From Marinomonas sp. UCMA 3892 (GTDB lineage: Bacteria; Pseudomonadota; Gammaproteobacteria; Pseudomonadales; Marinomonadaceae): a DNA stretch of 64,000 bases. The position numbers were made by a program, and so were the translations under genes. Location: contig NZ_PTXN01000003.1 of assembly GCF_012726345.1 (NCBI RefSeq), forward strand, positions 164,996-228,995, read 5' to 3'. Within the stretch, counting starts at the first letter, position 1. Each line of letters opens with the position of its first letter. Positions 34,201 through 43,661 of the stretch are shown piece by piece. The notes under the pieces were generated by a model, which worked only from the letters and a program-made list of their open reading frames with translations, did not search any database and was not told the origin of the DNA.

Positions 34201-35240
34201 GACTCACTCTCAAGCGACCAAGCTTGCCCAAGACGAACCTGATGCTGGCTTTCTAGCGTCATAGGTACATCGCTGTACGCGAGTAAGCGCTGGCCATCTT
34301 TTAGCGTCAATTCAATATCGTAACGCTCACCACGAAAAATACAGCTGTGAACACTAACAATCAGTGCTGAATCATCCGCACCGACGAAATGAATATCTTG
34401 TGGACGCACGAGCACAGAGCTAGCCGCTTTATCTAGTGAATGCTGGCGAATCAACTCAGTCAAATTTGTACCGCTCACGTATTGCGAAGGAGCAACCGCA
34501 GCCACCGACAACACAGAACCTCGACCAATAAAATTCGCTAGCCAAGTGTTTCTTGGTCTTGCATACAGTTCCTGAGGTGTTCCCCATTGCACCAATTGCC
34601 CTTTATTCAGCACAGCAATTTTATCGGCCAATGACATGGCTTCGGATTGATCGTGGGTGACATAAACCATGGTCGCGCCAGTACGTTTGTGAAAAGCGCG
34701 GAAGGTTTCTTCCATCGTCGCTCGCAAATGTCTATCTAAGTTAGCGAGCGGTTCGTCAAACAACACCACATCTGGCTCGGTGACCAAACTACGCGCCAAC
34801 GCCACTCGCTGACGCTGACCGCCACTTAGTTGCGCTGGCAATCGATCTGCGTATTCTTCTAACTGAACAATTTCCAGAGCGTCTTTAATTCGTTTGTTGC
34901 GTTCTGCCACCGGCGTTTTCTGTACTTTAAGCGGATAGCCGACGTTTTCTTTCACCGTCATGTGCGGCCAAAGTGCATAAGATTGAAACACCATGCCGAA
35001 GTTTCTTTCTTCTGTTGGCACATGACGCGTCGAACTAGAAAGACAATCATCGCCATGAATGATTTGACCACCTGAAACGTTCTCAAACCCTGCCAGCATT
35101 CTTAAAATGGTCGATTTACCACAACCACTTGGCCCAAGTAAGGCAACAAACTCACCCGGCTCAATCGTTAAATTCAAACCTTTTACAACCGGCGTACCAT
35201 GAAAAGATTTTTCAACGCCATCCAATATTAACCGTGCCAT
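34197..35240 (-). CDS. ABC transporter ATPase, FbpC/AfuC/PotA type
   Basis: The 347-residue protein has Walker A 'GPSGCGKST' at residues 36-44, Q-loop 'NFGMVFQSYALWPHMTV', signature 'LSGGQRQRVALARSL', Walker B 'VVLFDEPLANLDRHL' and H-loop 'YVTHDQSEAMSLADKI'. A C-terminal TOBE-like domain of about 110 residues follows, with 'VLVRPQDIHFVG'. It drives the import of solute captured by the binding protein encoded upstream. The gene overlaps the permease gene by 13 bp and the MBL gene by 4 bp. The type occurs in iron(III), thiamine, polyamine, 2-aminoethylphosphonate and hexose-phosphate importers. Confidence 0.92.
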   Translation of the reverse strand: MARLILDGVEKSFHGTPVVKGLNLTIEPGEFVALLGPSGCGKSTILRMLAGFENVSGGQIIHGDDCLSSSTRHVPTEERNFGMVFQSYALWPHMTVKENVGYPLKVQKTPVAERNKRIKDALEIVQLEEYADRLPAQLSGGQRQRVALARSLVTEPDVVLFDEPLANLDRHLRATMEETFRAFHKRTGATMVYVTHDQSEAMSLADKIAVLNKGQLVQWGTPQELYARPRNTWLANFIGRGSVLSVAAVAPSQYVSGTNLTELIRQHSLDKAASSVLVRPQDIHFVGADDSALIVSVHSCIFRGERYDIELTLKDGQRLLAYSDVPMTLESQHQVRLGQAWSLESES

Positions 35241-36955
35241 GGAATCACTCCTTTGGGCAGACGAGGGGCAAACAGACTCAATAAACTCATTAGCCCTGCG
35301 ACCAGCAAAACCACCAGCACAGCAATGGCCGAGGCCAAAACACTGTCGCCACTTTCATCGAGATTAAAAATCAACACACCTAGGGTTTCATTGCCTGCGC
35401 TCCACAACAAAGCAGACACCGTCAGTTCATTAATCGAGATCAAAAACACCAGTAATCCACCTGCAAAGAAGGCTGGTGCAGTGAGCGGCAAAATAATGTC
35501 CATCAAGCGCTGTATCGGCCTTGCACCTGCAAGCTGAGCGGCTTCTTCCAACGCAGGGTCAAGCTGAGACATGGCGCTTAATACCGGCTTCAAACACACA
35601 CTCAAAAAACAAGACAGATACGCCAGAAAAATAATGCCCAACGTGCCGTACAAGCTGACCTCAATAAAAGGTAAAGGCTTGGCGAACAACAAAATAAAAG
35701 CAATGGCTAAGACGATACCAGGGATGGCGTAAGGCACTTCAATCAAACTGGCGATCACAGCTCTAGTTCGCATTGGCAAACGCATCAATAAATAACCCAA
35801 TGGCAAAGACACCAGCATCAAGACTAAAGCACTGAAAAAAGCCAAAAACGCGCTGTTTTCGAAGGCTCGGGAAGTAACGCCTTGCCGCCCTATCATTTCG
35901 TAAAACGCGGCAAAGGTAATGGTATCCGCGTTCAATGGCATACCAAGAGCAGGCACCAATGAGCTCACAATCAAAGCAAATAGCGGGGCCACCAAAATAA
36001 AACACAACATCAATGCCAAGAGGATTTCGAGAGGCAAACGCCATTGCTTAAGACGAAAAGACAGCGACTGCGCGGTATGACCTAACAAGGCATAACAACT
36101 GCGTTGCTGTAGCCATTGTTGTAACAACATTCCCGCTAGCACTAACAACGCAATAATCATCGACAAGCCCGCCACTTGGCTCAGCATATCGTTACCAAAT
36201 CCTGCCATTTGCTGATAAATCAAAGTTGGTAAAACGATGTAGCCTGCAGGAATCCCTAACATCGCAGGAATACCAAAATTACCCAAAGAAGAAACAAAGG
36301 CTAACGCGGCGCCAGCGATGATCGCACTGCGACACAAAGGTAGAATGATATCGACCCAAATTCGAAACTGAGAAGCACGAGATAGTTGAGCGGCTTCTAA
36401 TAAATCCTGAGGCAATGAAATAAGCTGAGTACGCAAAGCCAGAAACACCAAGGGCGCACTTTGTATGCCTAACAACAAAGCTATGCCTTCCGCCGAATAC
36501 ATTGGCTGTGGGCTGCCCAACGCTGGCGCTACACCTAATGTATTTAAAATTGGGCTTGCTGGACCAAACAGTTGTAACCAACTCAACGCCGTCACTTGTG
36601 GCGGAATCATCATCGGCAACATAAAACAAAACACCCAAATGGCGCGACCACGAATATTCGTTAAAGTCACCACAAAACCAAAGCCGCAACCCAAAACCAC
36701 CGCGATGAGCGTCCCTAACCCTGAGGTGTAAAAACTATTGCGTAATGCCGTCCAAGTCCGCTCACTTCTGAGTACTTCAGCCATAGGTGAGGACGTAGAA
36801 AAAGTCGTATGACTTAAGGCCTCGACCAGCAAACGCAGGCTGGGTAATACGCTTAACGTAGCGATTAACACGAAGAGTCCGATGGACAACCAGCGAAGCT
36901 GGCTATCCATGGATGTCCCATCCATAAAGCGTCTTTTTAGTAACAAAGGAGTCAT
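35228..36955 (-). CDS. ABC transporter permease, FbpB/AfuB type (fused double permease)
   Basis: The 575-residue membrane protein is a tandem of two permease units in one chain, with about 12 hydrophobic segments. Each half has an EAA-type loop: 'LLEAAQLSRASQFRIWVDIILPLCR' in the first and 'LEEAAQLAGARPIQRLMDIILPL' in the second. This is the form found in FbpB, AfuB and ThiP-like importers, so a single gene supplies the whole channel. The gene starts 5 bp after the binding-protein gene and overlaps the ATPase gene by 13 bp. No further substrate information is visible. Confidence 0.92.
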   Translation of the reverse strand: MTPLLLKRRFMDGTSMDSQLRWLSIGLFVLIATLSVLPSLRLLVEALSHTTFSTSSPMAEVLRSERTWTALRNSFYTSGLGTLIAVVLGCGFGFVVTLTNIRGRAIWVFCFMLPMMIPPQVTALSWLQLFGPASPILNTLGVAPALGSPQPMYSAEGIALLLGIQSAPLVFLALRTQLISLPQDLLEAAQLSRASQFRIWVDIILPLCRSAIIAGAALAFVSSLGNFGIPAMLGIPAGYIVLPTLIYQQMAGFGNDMLSQVAGLSMIIALLVLAGMLLQQWLQQRSCYALLGHTAQSLSFRLKQWRLPLEILLALMLCFILVAPLFALIVSSLVPALGMPLNADTITFAAFYEMIGRQGVTSRAFENSAFLAFFSALVLMLVSLPLGYLLMRLPMRTRAVIASLIEVPYAIPGIVLAIAFILLFAKPLPFIEVSLYGTLGIIFLAYLSCFLSVCLKPVLSAMSQLDPALEEAAQLAGARPIQRLMDIILPLTAPAFFAGGLLVFLISINELTVSALLWSAGNETLGVLIFNLDESGDSVLASAIAVLVVLLVAGLMSLLSLFAPRLPKGVIPWHG

Positions 36956-36960
36956 CTTGC

Positions 36961-37938
36961 TTAACCTTCAAAAATCTTGCTAAAACGCTCTTTGTTCGCT
37001 TCGTTGTCACGCAATGTTTTTGCCGCATCGAACGGCATCAAACGAATGTCTACACGCTTAGGAAAACCTTCTGGTACACCAATATCACTTCGAGCCGGTA
37101 AATAACCCTGCTCTAATACCAGAGCTTGACCTTCTTTTGATAAGAGAAAGTCTACAAAGCGCTTTGCTGCAGCTTTGTTTTTAGCTTCTTTCATGATCGC
37201 CACTGGCTCAGTCACCATGGTGACGCCCGTTTTAGGAAAGATAAATTCAATCGGTGAGCCCTTCGCCGCTTCACGAATCGCTAGGAAATCCACAATCACA
37301 CCGTAAGGCTTAGTACCTGATGCCACCGCTTTTAGTACACCGCCATTGCCTCCTTGCGCCATCGCTTGGTTGGCATGTAATTGCTCAAAATAATTCCAGC
37401 CTAGTGATTTGTCAGCAGTTAGCGTCGCAAGATGAATCAGCGCAGCACCAGAATACAAAGGGCTTGGCATCGCTACTTGGTTTTTGTATTCAGGCTTGAC
37501 CAAATCAGCCCAATCCGTTGGATGTTGCGGCGCTTGTTTATGACGAACAATGCCTGTAGTAATCAGTTTCGTGCCGTAATAATAGCCATCTTTGCTGTAC
37601 AAACTATCTTCGTATTGATCGCGATTAGGGCTCATGTAGGAATACAAATAGCCATCAGACACCATAGATTCCATGGTCACGCTGTCAGCAATAAGCAGTA
37701 CATCGGGTTTCACCACGCCAGAGGATAATTCCGCGCGCAACTTCGTCATTAATTTGGTCGTTCCGTCACGCACCCACTCCACTTTTATATCTGGATTGGC
37801 CGCTTCAAACGCATCCACCGTCATTTGCGCATCTTGGTTTGGCTGACTGGTATACAAGGTCAAAACATCTTGAGCTTGTACGGAAAGAGGAAAAGCAAGT
37901 GCCGCAGCACATAGCAACAAGGTCTTCTTAACGGTCAT
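36961..37938 (-). CDS. Periplasmic binding protein of the phosphatase-linked ABC importer
   Basis: The protein is 325 residues from the preferred start MTVKKTLLLCAAALAFPLSVQA, a clean Sec signal peptide with an AGAGAG site upstream; an earlier start at 37983 would bury it. The mature protein 'QDVLTLYTSQPNQDAQMTVDAFEAANPDIKVEW' belongs to solute-binding family 1, near FbpA, AfuA and the aminoethylphosphonate-binding proteins. The paired-Tyr iron site of FbpA is not evident, so iron is less likely. AfuA homologues bind hexose phosphates, which would fit the three hydrolases downstream. It is the first gene of the cassette and is divergent from deoR across a repeat-containing promoter region. 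Confidence 0.85.
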   Translation of the reverse strand: MTVKKTLLLCAAALAFPLSVQAQDVLTLYTSQPNQDAQMTVDAFEAANPDIKVEWVRDGTTKLMTKLRAELSSGVVKPDVLLIADSVTMESMVSDGYLYSYMSPNRDQYEDSLYSKDGYYYGTKLITTGIVRHKQAPQHPTDWADLVKPEYKNQVAMPSPLYSGAALIHLATLTADKSLGWNYFEQLHANQAMAQGGNGGVLKAVASGTKPYGVIVDFLAIREAAKGSPIEFIFPKTGVTMVTEPVAIMKEAKNKAAAKRFVDFLLSKEGQALVLEQGYLPARSDIGVPEGFPKRVDIRLMPFDAAKTLRDNEANKERFSKIFEG

Positions 37939-38000
37939 GGTGAAACTCTCTTTTTGATAAGTGAGCTGCAACAATACCGACATAATTTGACACTATAGTG

Positions 38001-38038
38001 ACGAAAAAATTTCGTTTAATGCTGGTTTGCTTTCGTTT
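38001..38038. promoter_or_regulatory. DeoR-type operator cluster (TTTCGTTT repeats)
   Basis: TTTCGTTT occurs at 38010-38017 and 38031-38038, spaced 21 bp (two helical turns). A dyad ACGAAA-N3-TTTCGT spans 38001-38015. TTTCGTTT-like half-sites are typical of DeoR-family repressors. The cluster lies between the binding-protein gene and the divergent deoR gene. Confidence 0.6.
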
Positions 38039-38083
38039 CGACGATCTTTACTTAAAAAGCTTCATAAAAAGGACTAAATCACT

Positions 38084-38833
38084 ATGAACAAACGGCACTA
38101 TGACATCGTGCAATGGGTGAATAAGCAAGGACGCCAAACATTACAGGCCGTCGCCGACGAATTTTCGGTCTCAGTGCAAACCGTTCGATCGGATATTAGG
38201 CTATTAGCCGAAAAAGGCTTGGTATTGCGCAGCCATGGTGAAGTGATCCCTTTTCCTCATCGCGAGAACATTAGTTTTGATCAAAGACGAATCCGCCATG
38301 CGGCCGGAAAAAAGCACATTGCCGACCTTTGTGTGAGCAAGTTAGCGGATTATCAATCAATCTTTCTTGGTAGTGGTTCAACCGTGGCTGAAGTCGCCAA
38401 CCAGCTTTCGCTCTTTCAGGGCTTACAAGTGATGACCACTAATCTTCATGCCGCACGTAATTTGTGTGAGCACCCTGACTGCGAGCTCACCATATCAGGT
38501 GGTCGAGTAAGAATGCGCGATCAAGATGTCATAGGTGGCGACGCCATGCGTTTTTTTCAGCGCTACCGAGCGGACATCGGTATTTTTTCTGTCGCAGCAG
38601 CCAACAAACAGGGCCATTTATTTGATTTTACCGATGACGAAGTTATGGCGCGAGAAGCCTTAGTTGAACATTGCCATTATCGAATTTTGGTTATCGACAG
38701 TACAAAATTTGATACTGAATCCCGCTGTTTATGGGGAAAAATGAGCGATTATGATTGTGTGATTACCGACCAAAAACCGTCTTCTTCTTTACTCAGCTCG
38801 CTAAGTTATCAGGGCGTTGAAATATTGTATTAA
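38084..38833 (+). CDS. DeoR-family transcriptional regulator
   Basis: The 249-residue protein has the DeoR helix-turn-helix 'HYDIVQWVNKQGRQTLQAVADEFSVSVQTVRSDIRLLAEKGLVLRSHGEVIP'. The sugar-phosphate-sensing DeoRC domain has 'IFLGSGSTVAEVANQL', 'LTISGGRVRMRDQDVIGG' and 'LVIDSTKFD'. DeoRC domains normally respond to a phosphorylated intermediate. It is divergent from the importer/hydrolase cassette and very likely represses it, relieving repression when a phosphorylated compound accumulates. An AAGGA site lies before the ATG. This effector class supports the idea that the cassette handles phosphorylated sugars or similar compounds. Confidence 0.9.
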   Translation: MNKRHYDIVQWVNKQGRQTLQAVADEFSVSVQTVRSDIRLLAEKGLVLRSHGEVIPFPHRENISFDQRRIRHAAGKKHIADLCVSKLADYQSIFLGSGSTVAEVANQLSLFQGLQVMTTNLHAARNLCEHPDCELTISGGRVRMRDQDVIGGDAMRFFQRYRADIGIFSVAAANKQGHLFDFTDDEVMAREALVEHCHYRILVIDSTKFDTESRCLWGKMSDYDCVITDQKPSSSLLSSLSYQGVEILY

Positions 38834-38837
38834 CAAT

Positions 38838-38865
38838 CACAAGGTTAAAATAAAAGCACCTTGTG
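38838..38865 (+). terminator. Hairpin after deoR
   Basis: CACAAGGT (38838-38845) pairs with ACCTTGTG (38858-38865). No U-run follows, so it is a weak terminator candidate only. Confidence 0.35.
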
Positions 38866-38956
38866 TATGAATTGTGTAAAAAATGAGCTTGCCCTCGGTC
38901 TTTATATCAGATTATTGTTTTAGGTACCCACCCACATCGCAAAGATTGAGGTTGTT

Positions 38957-40942
38957 ATGAAGTCACCTATTAGAATCCGACAACAGATTAATATTGGTTT
39001 AGTGGTCATTCTATTGCTCGCTCTCGCCAGTATTTATATTGTTATAGAAACGAAAGTAAAACCCGACTTAACCGCAGAACGCCAACAACAAATTTCCGTT
39101 AATCAAAAAGGATTGAGTGAATTACTCAGTGCCAAACTAGAAAAAATCCAACTACTGACCAGCACTCTGGCTTTAGCTAGTACAGAACTCCCAAAAGACG
39201 AAGCGCTGTTTAAAAAAGTCTTCCCTAATATTATTAATAACCATGACGACAAAAGTATCGCCGGTGGTGGTATCTGGCCAGAACCTTCTGCTTTTACTCA
39301 AGGAACGCAGCGTCGTAGTTTTTTCTGGGGGCGCGATGGTTCTAAGATGAGCTATCTGGACGATTATAATGACCCTGCAGGTTCTGGTTATCAAAATGAA
39401 AGCTGGTATACCGTTGGTAAAACAGCTCCCGTTAATCGTTGTACTTGGTCTGAGGCTTACATTGATCCAGTCACCAAAATTCCAATGGTCACCTGTACGA
39501 TCCCAATGAAGGAGAACACTAAGTTTACAGGTGTCACAACGGTGGACATGATGCTCGATGGCATCACCAACACCCTTGAACAATACGGAAGTGAAAACCA
39601 AGGTTATGTATTTGCCATTGATCAAGCTGGGCAAGTACTGAGCTTTCCGAAAGGCAAAGCCAATTTAGTCAAAAGCGATGGCAGCATGTTGACTGCGGCT
39701 GAGCTTGGCAATCAGTTACCTTGGTTAAAGTCAGCCTTAGATAAAATCAGTGGCTCCCAGCAAGTGATTGCGCTCGATCATGATGACATATTAAATGGCG
39801 CGGCCTACGTCGATCTTTTTAAGCATCCACAAACAGGCTGGACGATCGGTTTAGTCGTTCCTAAAGCACGTATGACAGAAATCGCTCAAAGCATGGGCTT
39901 GTTTCTGATGATTGTTATTGGTGCTTTATTAGTAGTCGTTAGCATCATTGCCATTTCTTACTTCCGCAGCTTGCTTGGTCAGATCAATCAAACTACTCAG
40001 CAAATTCAAGAGCTGGCCGATGGCGGCAGCACACAAGAACTTGAAGTCGGCAAATTAAATGAACTAGGCGATTTACGTCAGGCCGTTAATGCCTATGGCG
40101 ATAAGCTGAAAAAATTACTTGAGCAGATTCACATTGAATCTGCCAATCTGGTGAAAGATGCTGGTCGTTTAAGCACATTTAGCAATGACTTTTTAAATAA
40201 AGCCAACAGCCTAAGTGATGAAAACACCACATTGGCGGCAGCGACAGAAGAGCTGGGCGCGACCTCTCATGACGTTGCCATGTACGCCAACGAAACCAGA
40301 GAAACCGTTGAACGCATTCATAAAGACGTACGTAACAGCGGTAATGAAATGAGTACTGTTATCGAAACAATGCGCTCTCTTACCAGCGCGATGACGCAAG
40401 CACAAACCAATATTCTTAAACTAGATGAAGACAGCCGTCGTGCAAACGGCATGTTGAGCGTTATTCGTGACATCGCAGAGCAAACCAACTTGTTGGCATT
40501 AAACGCTGCCATTGAAGCAGCCAGAGCCGGAGAAACAGGTCGAGGCTTTGCCGTGGTTGCGGATGAAGTACGTAACCTTGCCGCGAAAAGTGAAAGTTCT
40601 GCCGTGGAAATTGAGCAAGTTCTAGGACGCTTGCAAATTGCATCGAAAGAATCAGTCAGCTCCATGGAATTGGGTCACAGCGAAACTATACGTGCGGTAG
40701 CAACAGCTGAGTCCACAGCGAGCCATTTGCAACAAGTAGTGAATGCGTTCTCTCAAATCACTGATCAGGCCACTCAAATATCTGTGGCCGCTGGCGAACA
40801 GCAAAAAGTATCACAGGATTTGAGTCGATTTGTCTCTCGATTGCAGGAACTCACCGGTAGTAACGCCAGCGATTCAAGTCATCTTAGCCGCATGAGCCAA
40901 GAGATCGATGCCATTGCCAATCGACTCAATGCCTTGAAATAG
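38957..40942 (+). CDS. Methyl-accepting chemotaxis protein with Cache sensor
   Basis: The 661-residue protein has TM1 '[20 protein letters not shown]'. A long periplasmic Cache-type domain contains '[11 protein letters not shown]', '[17 protein letters not shown]', 'ESWYTVGK', and '[13 protein letters not shown]', and TM2 is '[24 protein letters not shown]'. A cytoplasmic linker precedes the signalling domain, whose tip is '[39 protein letters not shown]'. The ligand is unknown. A GAGG site precedes the ATG. The gene is alone, follows deoR by 123 bp on the same strand, and ends at a good terminator. Its location beside the importer cassette suggests, but does not show, taxis toward that nutrient. 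Confidence 0.92.
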   Translation: MKSPIRIRQQINIGLVVILLLALASIYIVIETKVKPDLTAERQQQISVNQKGLSELLSAKLEKIQLLTSTLALASTELPKDEALFKKVFPNIINNHDDKSIAGGGIWPEPSAFTQGTQRRSFFWGRDGSKMSYLDDYNDPAGSGYQNESWYTVGKTAPVNRCTWSEAYIDPVTKIPMVTCTIPMKENTKFTGVTTVDMMLDGITNTLEQYGSENQGYVFAIDQAGQVLSFPKGKANLVKSDGSMLTAAELGNQLPWLKSALDKISGSQQVIALDHDDILNGAAYVDLFKHPQTGWTIGLVVPKARMTEIAQSMGLFLMIVIGALLVVVSIIAISYFRSLLGQINQTTQQIQELADGGSTQELEVGKLNELGDLRQAVNAYGDKLKKLLEQIHIESANLVKDAGRLSTFSNDFLNKANSLSDENTTLAAATEELGATSHDVAMYANETRETVERIHKDVRNSGNEMSTVIETMRSLTSAMTQAQTNILKLDEDSRRANGMLSVIRDIAEQTNLLALNAAIEAARAGETGRGFAVVADEVRNLAAKSESSAVEIEQVLGRLQIASKESVSSMELGHSETIRAVATAESTASHLQQVVNAFSQITDQATQISVAAGEQQKVSQDLSRFVSRLQELTGSNASDSSHLSRMSQEIDAIANRLNALK

Positions 40943-40975
40943 ATAAATCAAAGTGCGCTGAAATACGGTAGTACG

Positions 40976-41018
40976 AAAAGTCCCATGCTGAGAAATCATT
41001 GTGGGACTTTTATTTTTT
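40976..41018 (+). terminator. Rho-independent terminator after the chemoreceptor
   Basis: AAAGTCCCA pairs with TGGGACTTT around a loop of about 15 nt, followed by TATTTTTT. Confidence 0.85.
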
Positions 41019-41034
41019 GACAATGTAACGTAAA

Positions 41035-41056
41035 CAGCGCAGTAGTCGTGCAAAAG
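41035..41056. repeat. Small dispersed-repeat tail
   Basis: CAGCGCAGTAGTCGTGCAAAAG matches the right end of the element at 46696-46815 (AAGCACAGTAGTCGTGCGAAGG) with few differences. It lies just before the stop codon end of the aldehyde dehydrogenase gene. Confidence 0.45.
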
Positions 41057-41059
41057 TCA

Positions 41060-42490
41060 TCAGAGGTAAAGCCAGTACTTAGCAACAAGCTTATGAATAC
41101 GGCGCAGATACGGTGGACGCAGCAAGGTAAGAACATTCGGCCCACGTTTGCGTAATACCGACTTGCTATGAGAAAAGGTGCGAAAACCTTCTTCAGCGTG
41201 ATAAGCGCCCATTCCCGATGCGCCAATACCACCAAACGGCAAGTCCGCTTGTGCGACTTGAACCAGAGTGTGATTAATCACCAAACTGCCGCTGGTAATG
41301 CTTTCCTCGCAGCGCTTTTGATCTTCATTTTGTTGCGTAAATAAATACATAGATAAAGGACGAGGCCGTTGCTGAATGTAAGACAAGGCCTCTGACATAT
41401 CAGCATAGGTGAGAATCGGTAACAAAGGCCCGAAAATCTCATCCTGCATCACGTTCAAAGCATCGTTTGGTTGATACAGCGCATGCAACGCCAGCTTACC
41501 GTCGCTTTCCTCTGGCCCTTGCGGCATCAAATTGTCACATTGGACCCCAGCAGCTCGGGCTTGCTCTAAATAGCCTTTTAGGCGATCTAATTGGCGGACG
41601 TTAATTAAACTCGTGTAATCAGGGCTCAACACACCTTCTGGATAATAATCCGCGAGCTCCTGCTTTATATAATCGATTAAAATCTGCTTTTGGTCGGAAT
41701 GGCACATAACATAATCTGGTGCGACACAGGTTTGTCCAGCATTAAGCACTTTTCCAAACACTAGCTTTTTAGCCGTATCACGTAAATCCGCCGACGGAGC
41801 AATCAGTAAAGGAGATTTACCGCCCAACTCTAAAGTAATAGGTGTTAAATGCTCGGCGGCATTGCGCATAATAATATGCCCCACGGACGTCGAACCAGTA
41901 AACAAGAGATGATCGAATGGCAACAGACTAAATTCATTGGCGATATCGGCCTCACCTTCAACCACTTCCACCCAATCTTCCCCCAAAGCGTGAGTCACTA
42001 TGTCGCGTAGCACCTGATTGGTTGCAGGACAAAACTCCGACAGTTTCATCATCACACGATTCCCAGCCGTCAATGCGCCCACTAAAGGCCCTAGAGACAG
42101 CAACACAGGATAGTTCCAAGGTGAGATGACACCTACCACACCTTTTGGCTGATAGAACACCTGAGCGCTAGCTGGCAAGGTACTGATGTGGACTTTACGC
42201 TTTGATGGTTTCATCCATTTAACAAGATGACGTTTCGCGTGCTTTATTTCACCAAGTAAAGGGACAAGCTCGAGTAGCCTAGATTCTTCATGAGCACGAT
42301 GACCAAAATCTTTCTGTAAGGCGTCTAATAAAGAGGTTTCATGATTCATTAACACCACTTGCAAACGAGTAAGGCATTGTCGACGCTCTTCAGCTGATGG
42401 GAAGGGAGTTTGCCGAGCCACATTTTTCAGGCGAGATAATGCCGAGCAGATGTCGTCTTTAGAAGAAAAAGTAGAAGGTGTGATGCTCAT
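41060..42490 (-). CDS. Coniferyl-aldehyde-dehydrogenase-like ALDH
   Basis: The 476-residue NAD(P)-dependent aldehyde dehydrogenase has the catalytic Cys in 'VLNAGQTCVAPDYVM', the general base Glu in 'ITLELGGKSPLLI', cofactor loop 'FTGSTSVGHIIM', and 'EIFGPLLPIL'. The class-3-like length, the end 'SITSGSLVINHTLVQVAQADLPFGGIGASGMGAYH', and a hydrophobic tail match coniferyl aldehyde dehydrogenases (CalB), which oxidise aromatic or medium-chain aldehydes to acids. An AGAGG site precedes the ATG. It is divergent from an SGNH hydrolase gene. Aromatic aldehyde use would fit a plant-debris life style, but general aldehyde detoxification is equally possible. Confidence 0.85.
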   Translation of the reverse strand: MSITPSTFSSKDDICSALSRLKNVARQTPFPSAEERRQCLTRLQVVLMNHETSLLDALQKDFGHRAHEESRLLELVPLLGEIKHAKRHLVKWMKPSKRKVHISTLPASAQVFYQPKGVVGVISPWNYPVLLSLGPLVGALTAGNRVMMKLSEFCPATNQVLRDIVTHALGEDWVEVVEGEADIANEFSLLPFDHLLFTGSTSVGHIIMRNAAEHLTPITLELGGKSPLLIAPSADLRDTAKKLVFGKVLNAGQTCVAPDYVMCHSDQKQILIDYIKQELADYYPEGVLSPDYTSLINVRQLDRLKGYLEQARAAGVQCDNLMPQGPEESDGKLALHALYQPNDALNVMQDEIFGPLLPILTYADMSEALSYIQQRPRPLSMYLFTQQNEDQKRCEESITSGSLVINHTLVQVAQADLPFGGIGASGMGAYHAEEGFRTFSHSKSVLRKRGPNVLTLLRPPYLRRIHKLVAKYWLYL

Positions 42491-42584
42491 GATAGCCTCT
42501 TCAACACTCGTTATTATTTTATGATCAAACGCTGCTTATTTACTACACTATCTAATGACTCATAACGAATGCAAGGAGCACATC

Positions 42585-43205
42585 ATGGCGACTATTTTAT
42601 GCTACGGAGATTCTCTTACTTGGGGCCGAGTACCTAACGGAGGACGTTACCCAAAACACCTACGCTGGCCAACTATGCTAAATGACTTATTAGGTCAGCA
42701 ACATCAGGTTATTAACTTTGGATTGCCGGGCAGAACGACGATCTGGAACGATCCCTTCTTAGAAGGCAGAAATGGACTAACGTACCTTCAAGCAGCATTA
42801 GAAACCTTTGGCCCTGTCGATATTTTAATCTTGATGTTGGGCACTAATGATTTGAAGCGACACTTCCATATTGGAGCCTATGAAGCAGCAAAAGGTATAG
42901 AAAAACTGATCGAAAAGTCAAGAATACCCAATTCTCACGATTTCCCAGTCCCAACCCTTGTGGTGATCGCTCCGCCAAATATTTTATCCCCAACGGGCTC
43001 TATGGCCGAAAGTTTCGACGGCGCCATTGAAAAATCACAACATTTTCACCAGTACTACCAAGATATCGCCATTCGCAACCAGTGTATTTTTCTCAATGCT
43101 GCTGGGGTTTTACAACCCAGTGACGTTGATGGCGTGCACTTAGACACGCAAGCAAATGAGCAATTAGCAAACGCAATATACTCTTTGATAAAAATGGAAA
43201 TATAA
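42585..43205 (+). CDS. SGNH/GDSL-family esterase
   Basis: The protein is 206 residues from ATG 42585, which is supported by AAGGAG at 42573-42578; an upstream ATG at 42555 lacks a site. The four SGNH blocks are present: 'CYGDSLTWG' (Ser10), 'NFGLPGRTT' (Gly), 'MLGTNDLK' (Asn), and 'DVDGVHLD' (Asp and His). Members of this subgroup are arylesterases or carbohydrate esterases. No signal peptide is visible, so the protein is probably cytoplasmic. It is divergent from the aldehyde dehydrogenase gene and followed by a 456-bp gap. Confidence 0.88.
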   Translation: MATILCYGDSLTWGRVPNGGRYPKHLRWPTMLNDLLGQQHQVINFGLPGRTTIWNDPFLEGRNGLTYLQAALETFGPVDILILMLGTNDLKRHFHIGAYEAAKGIEKLIEKSRIPNSHDFPVPTLVVIAPPNILSPTGSMAESFDGAIEKSQHFHQYYQDIAIRNQCIFLNAAGVLQPSDVDGVHLDTQANEQLANAIYSLIKMEI

Positions 43206-43661
43206 TATTAAGCATTTGTTTTATATTGATTTTTTTAATAAACCTCAATAATTGAGGCAACTTCTATAAAAACGAACCAATCTCAACTAGATAAGATTAT
43301 TAAGAGGACTTAATTAGATTAAATCACTTATAGCTATTGACAAAGGAGGGAAGATCTAGCAGTTCAATAGGAATGAATGAAAATCGTATAAAATATGCTC
43401 GATTCTTTGCTCATACTCGCCTTTTGACGAAATAATCGCTCACTCAGATTTTCTTGCACAAAGTTATCCACAAGAAGAATGGGTGAGCGTCCTTTATCAA
43501 AACACCGCCTGAAATACCACCCAATTAGCAATAATCCGCTTCTGTATGCCCCATTTCCTTGTTTTTTGTACCTCGTAATTGCCAATCAAACCCGTATGAT
43601 CTGTTTATTAAATTTGTCTATCAGATCCATATCTCGAACAAACGTAGTAAGGAGAAAAGCA
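43206..43661. other. Gene-free stretch
   Basis: These 456 bp hold no convincing gene. A short palindrome CCTCAAT-A-ATTGAGG lies at 43243-43257. The frame running from 43479 into the next gene lacks a ribosome-binding site before its first ATG and is not homologous at its start. The AAGGAG at 43649-43654 belongs to the gene at 43662. Confidence 0.5.

Noticed and set aside
36961..38833. Iron(III) uptake system (FbpABC)
   Set aside because: No Fur-like site was seen, the paired-Tyr iron ligands of FbpA are not evident, and the linked genes are phosphatases with a DeoR regulator.
43364..43585. Minus-strand gene in the gap before the dehydrogenase
   Set aside because: No ribosome-binding site or domain; it overlaps the leader of the plus-strand gene.
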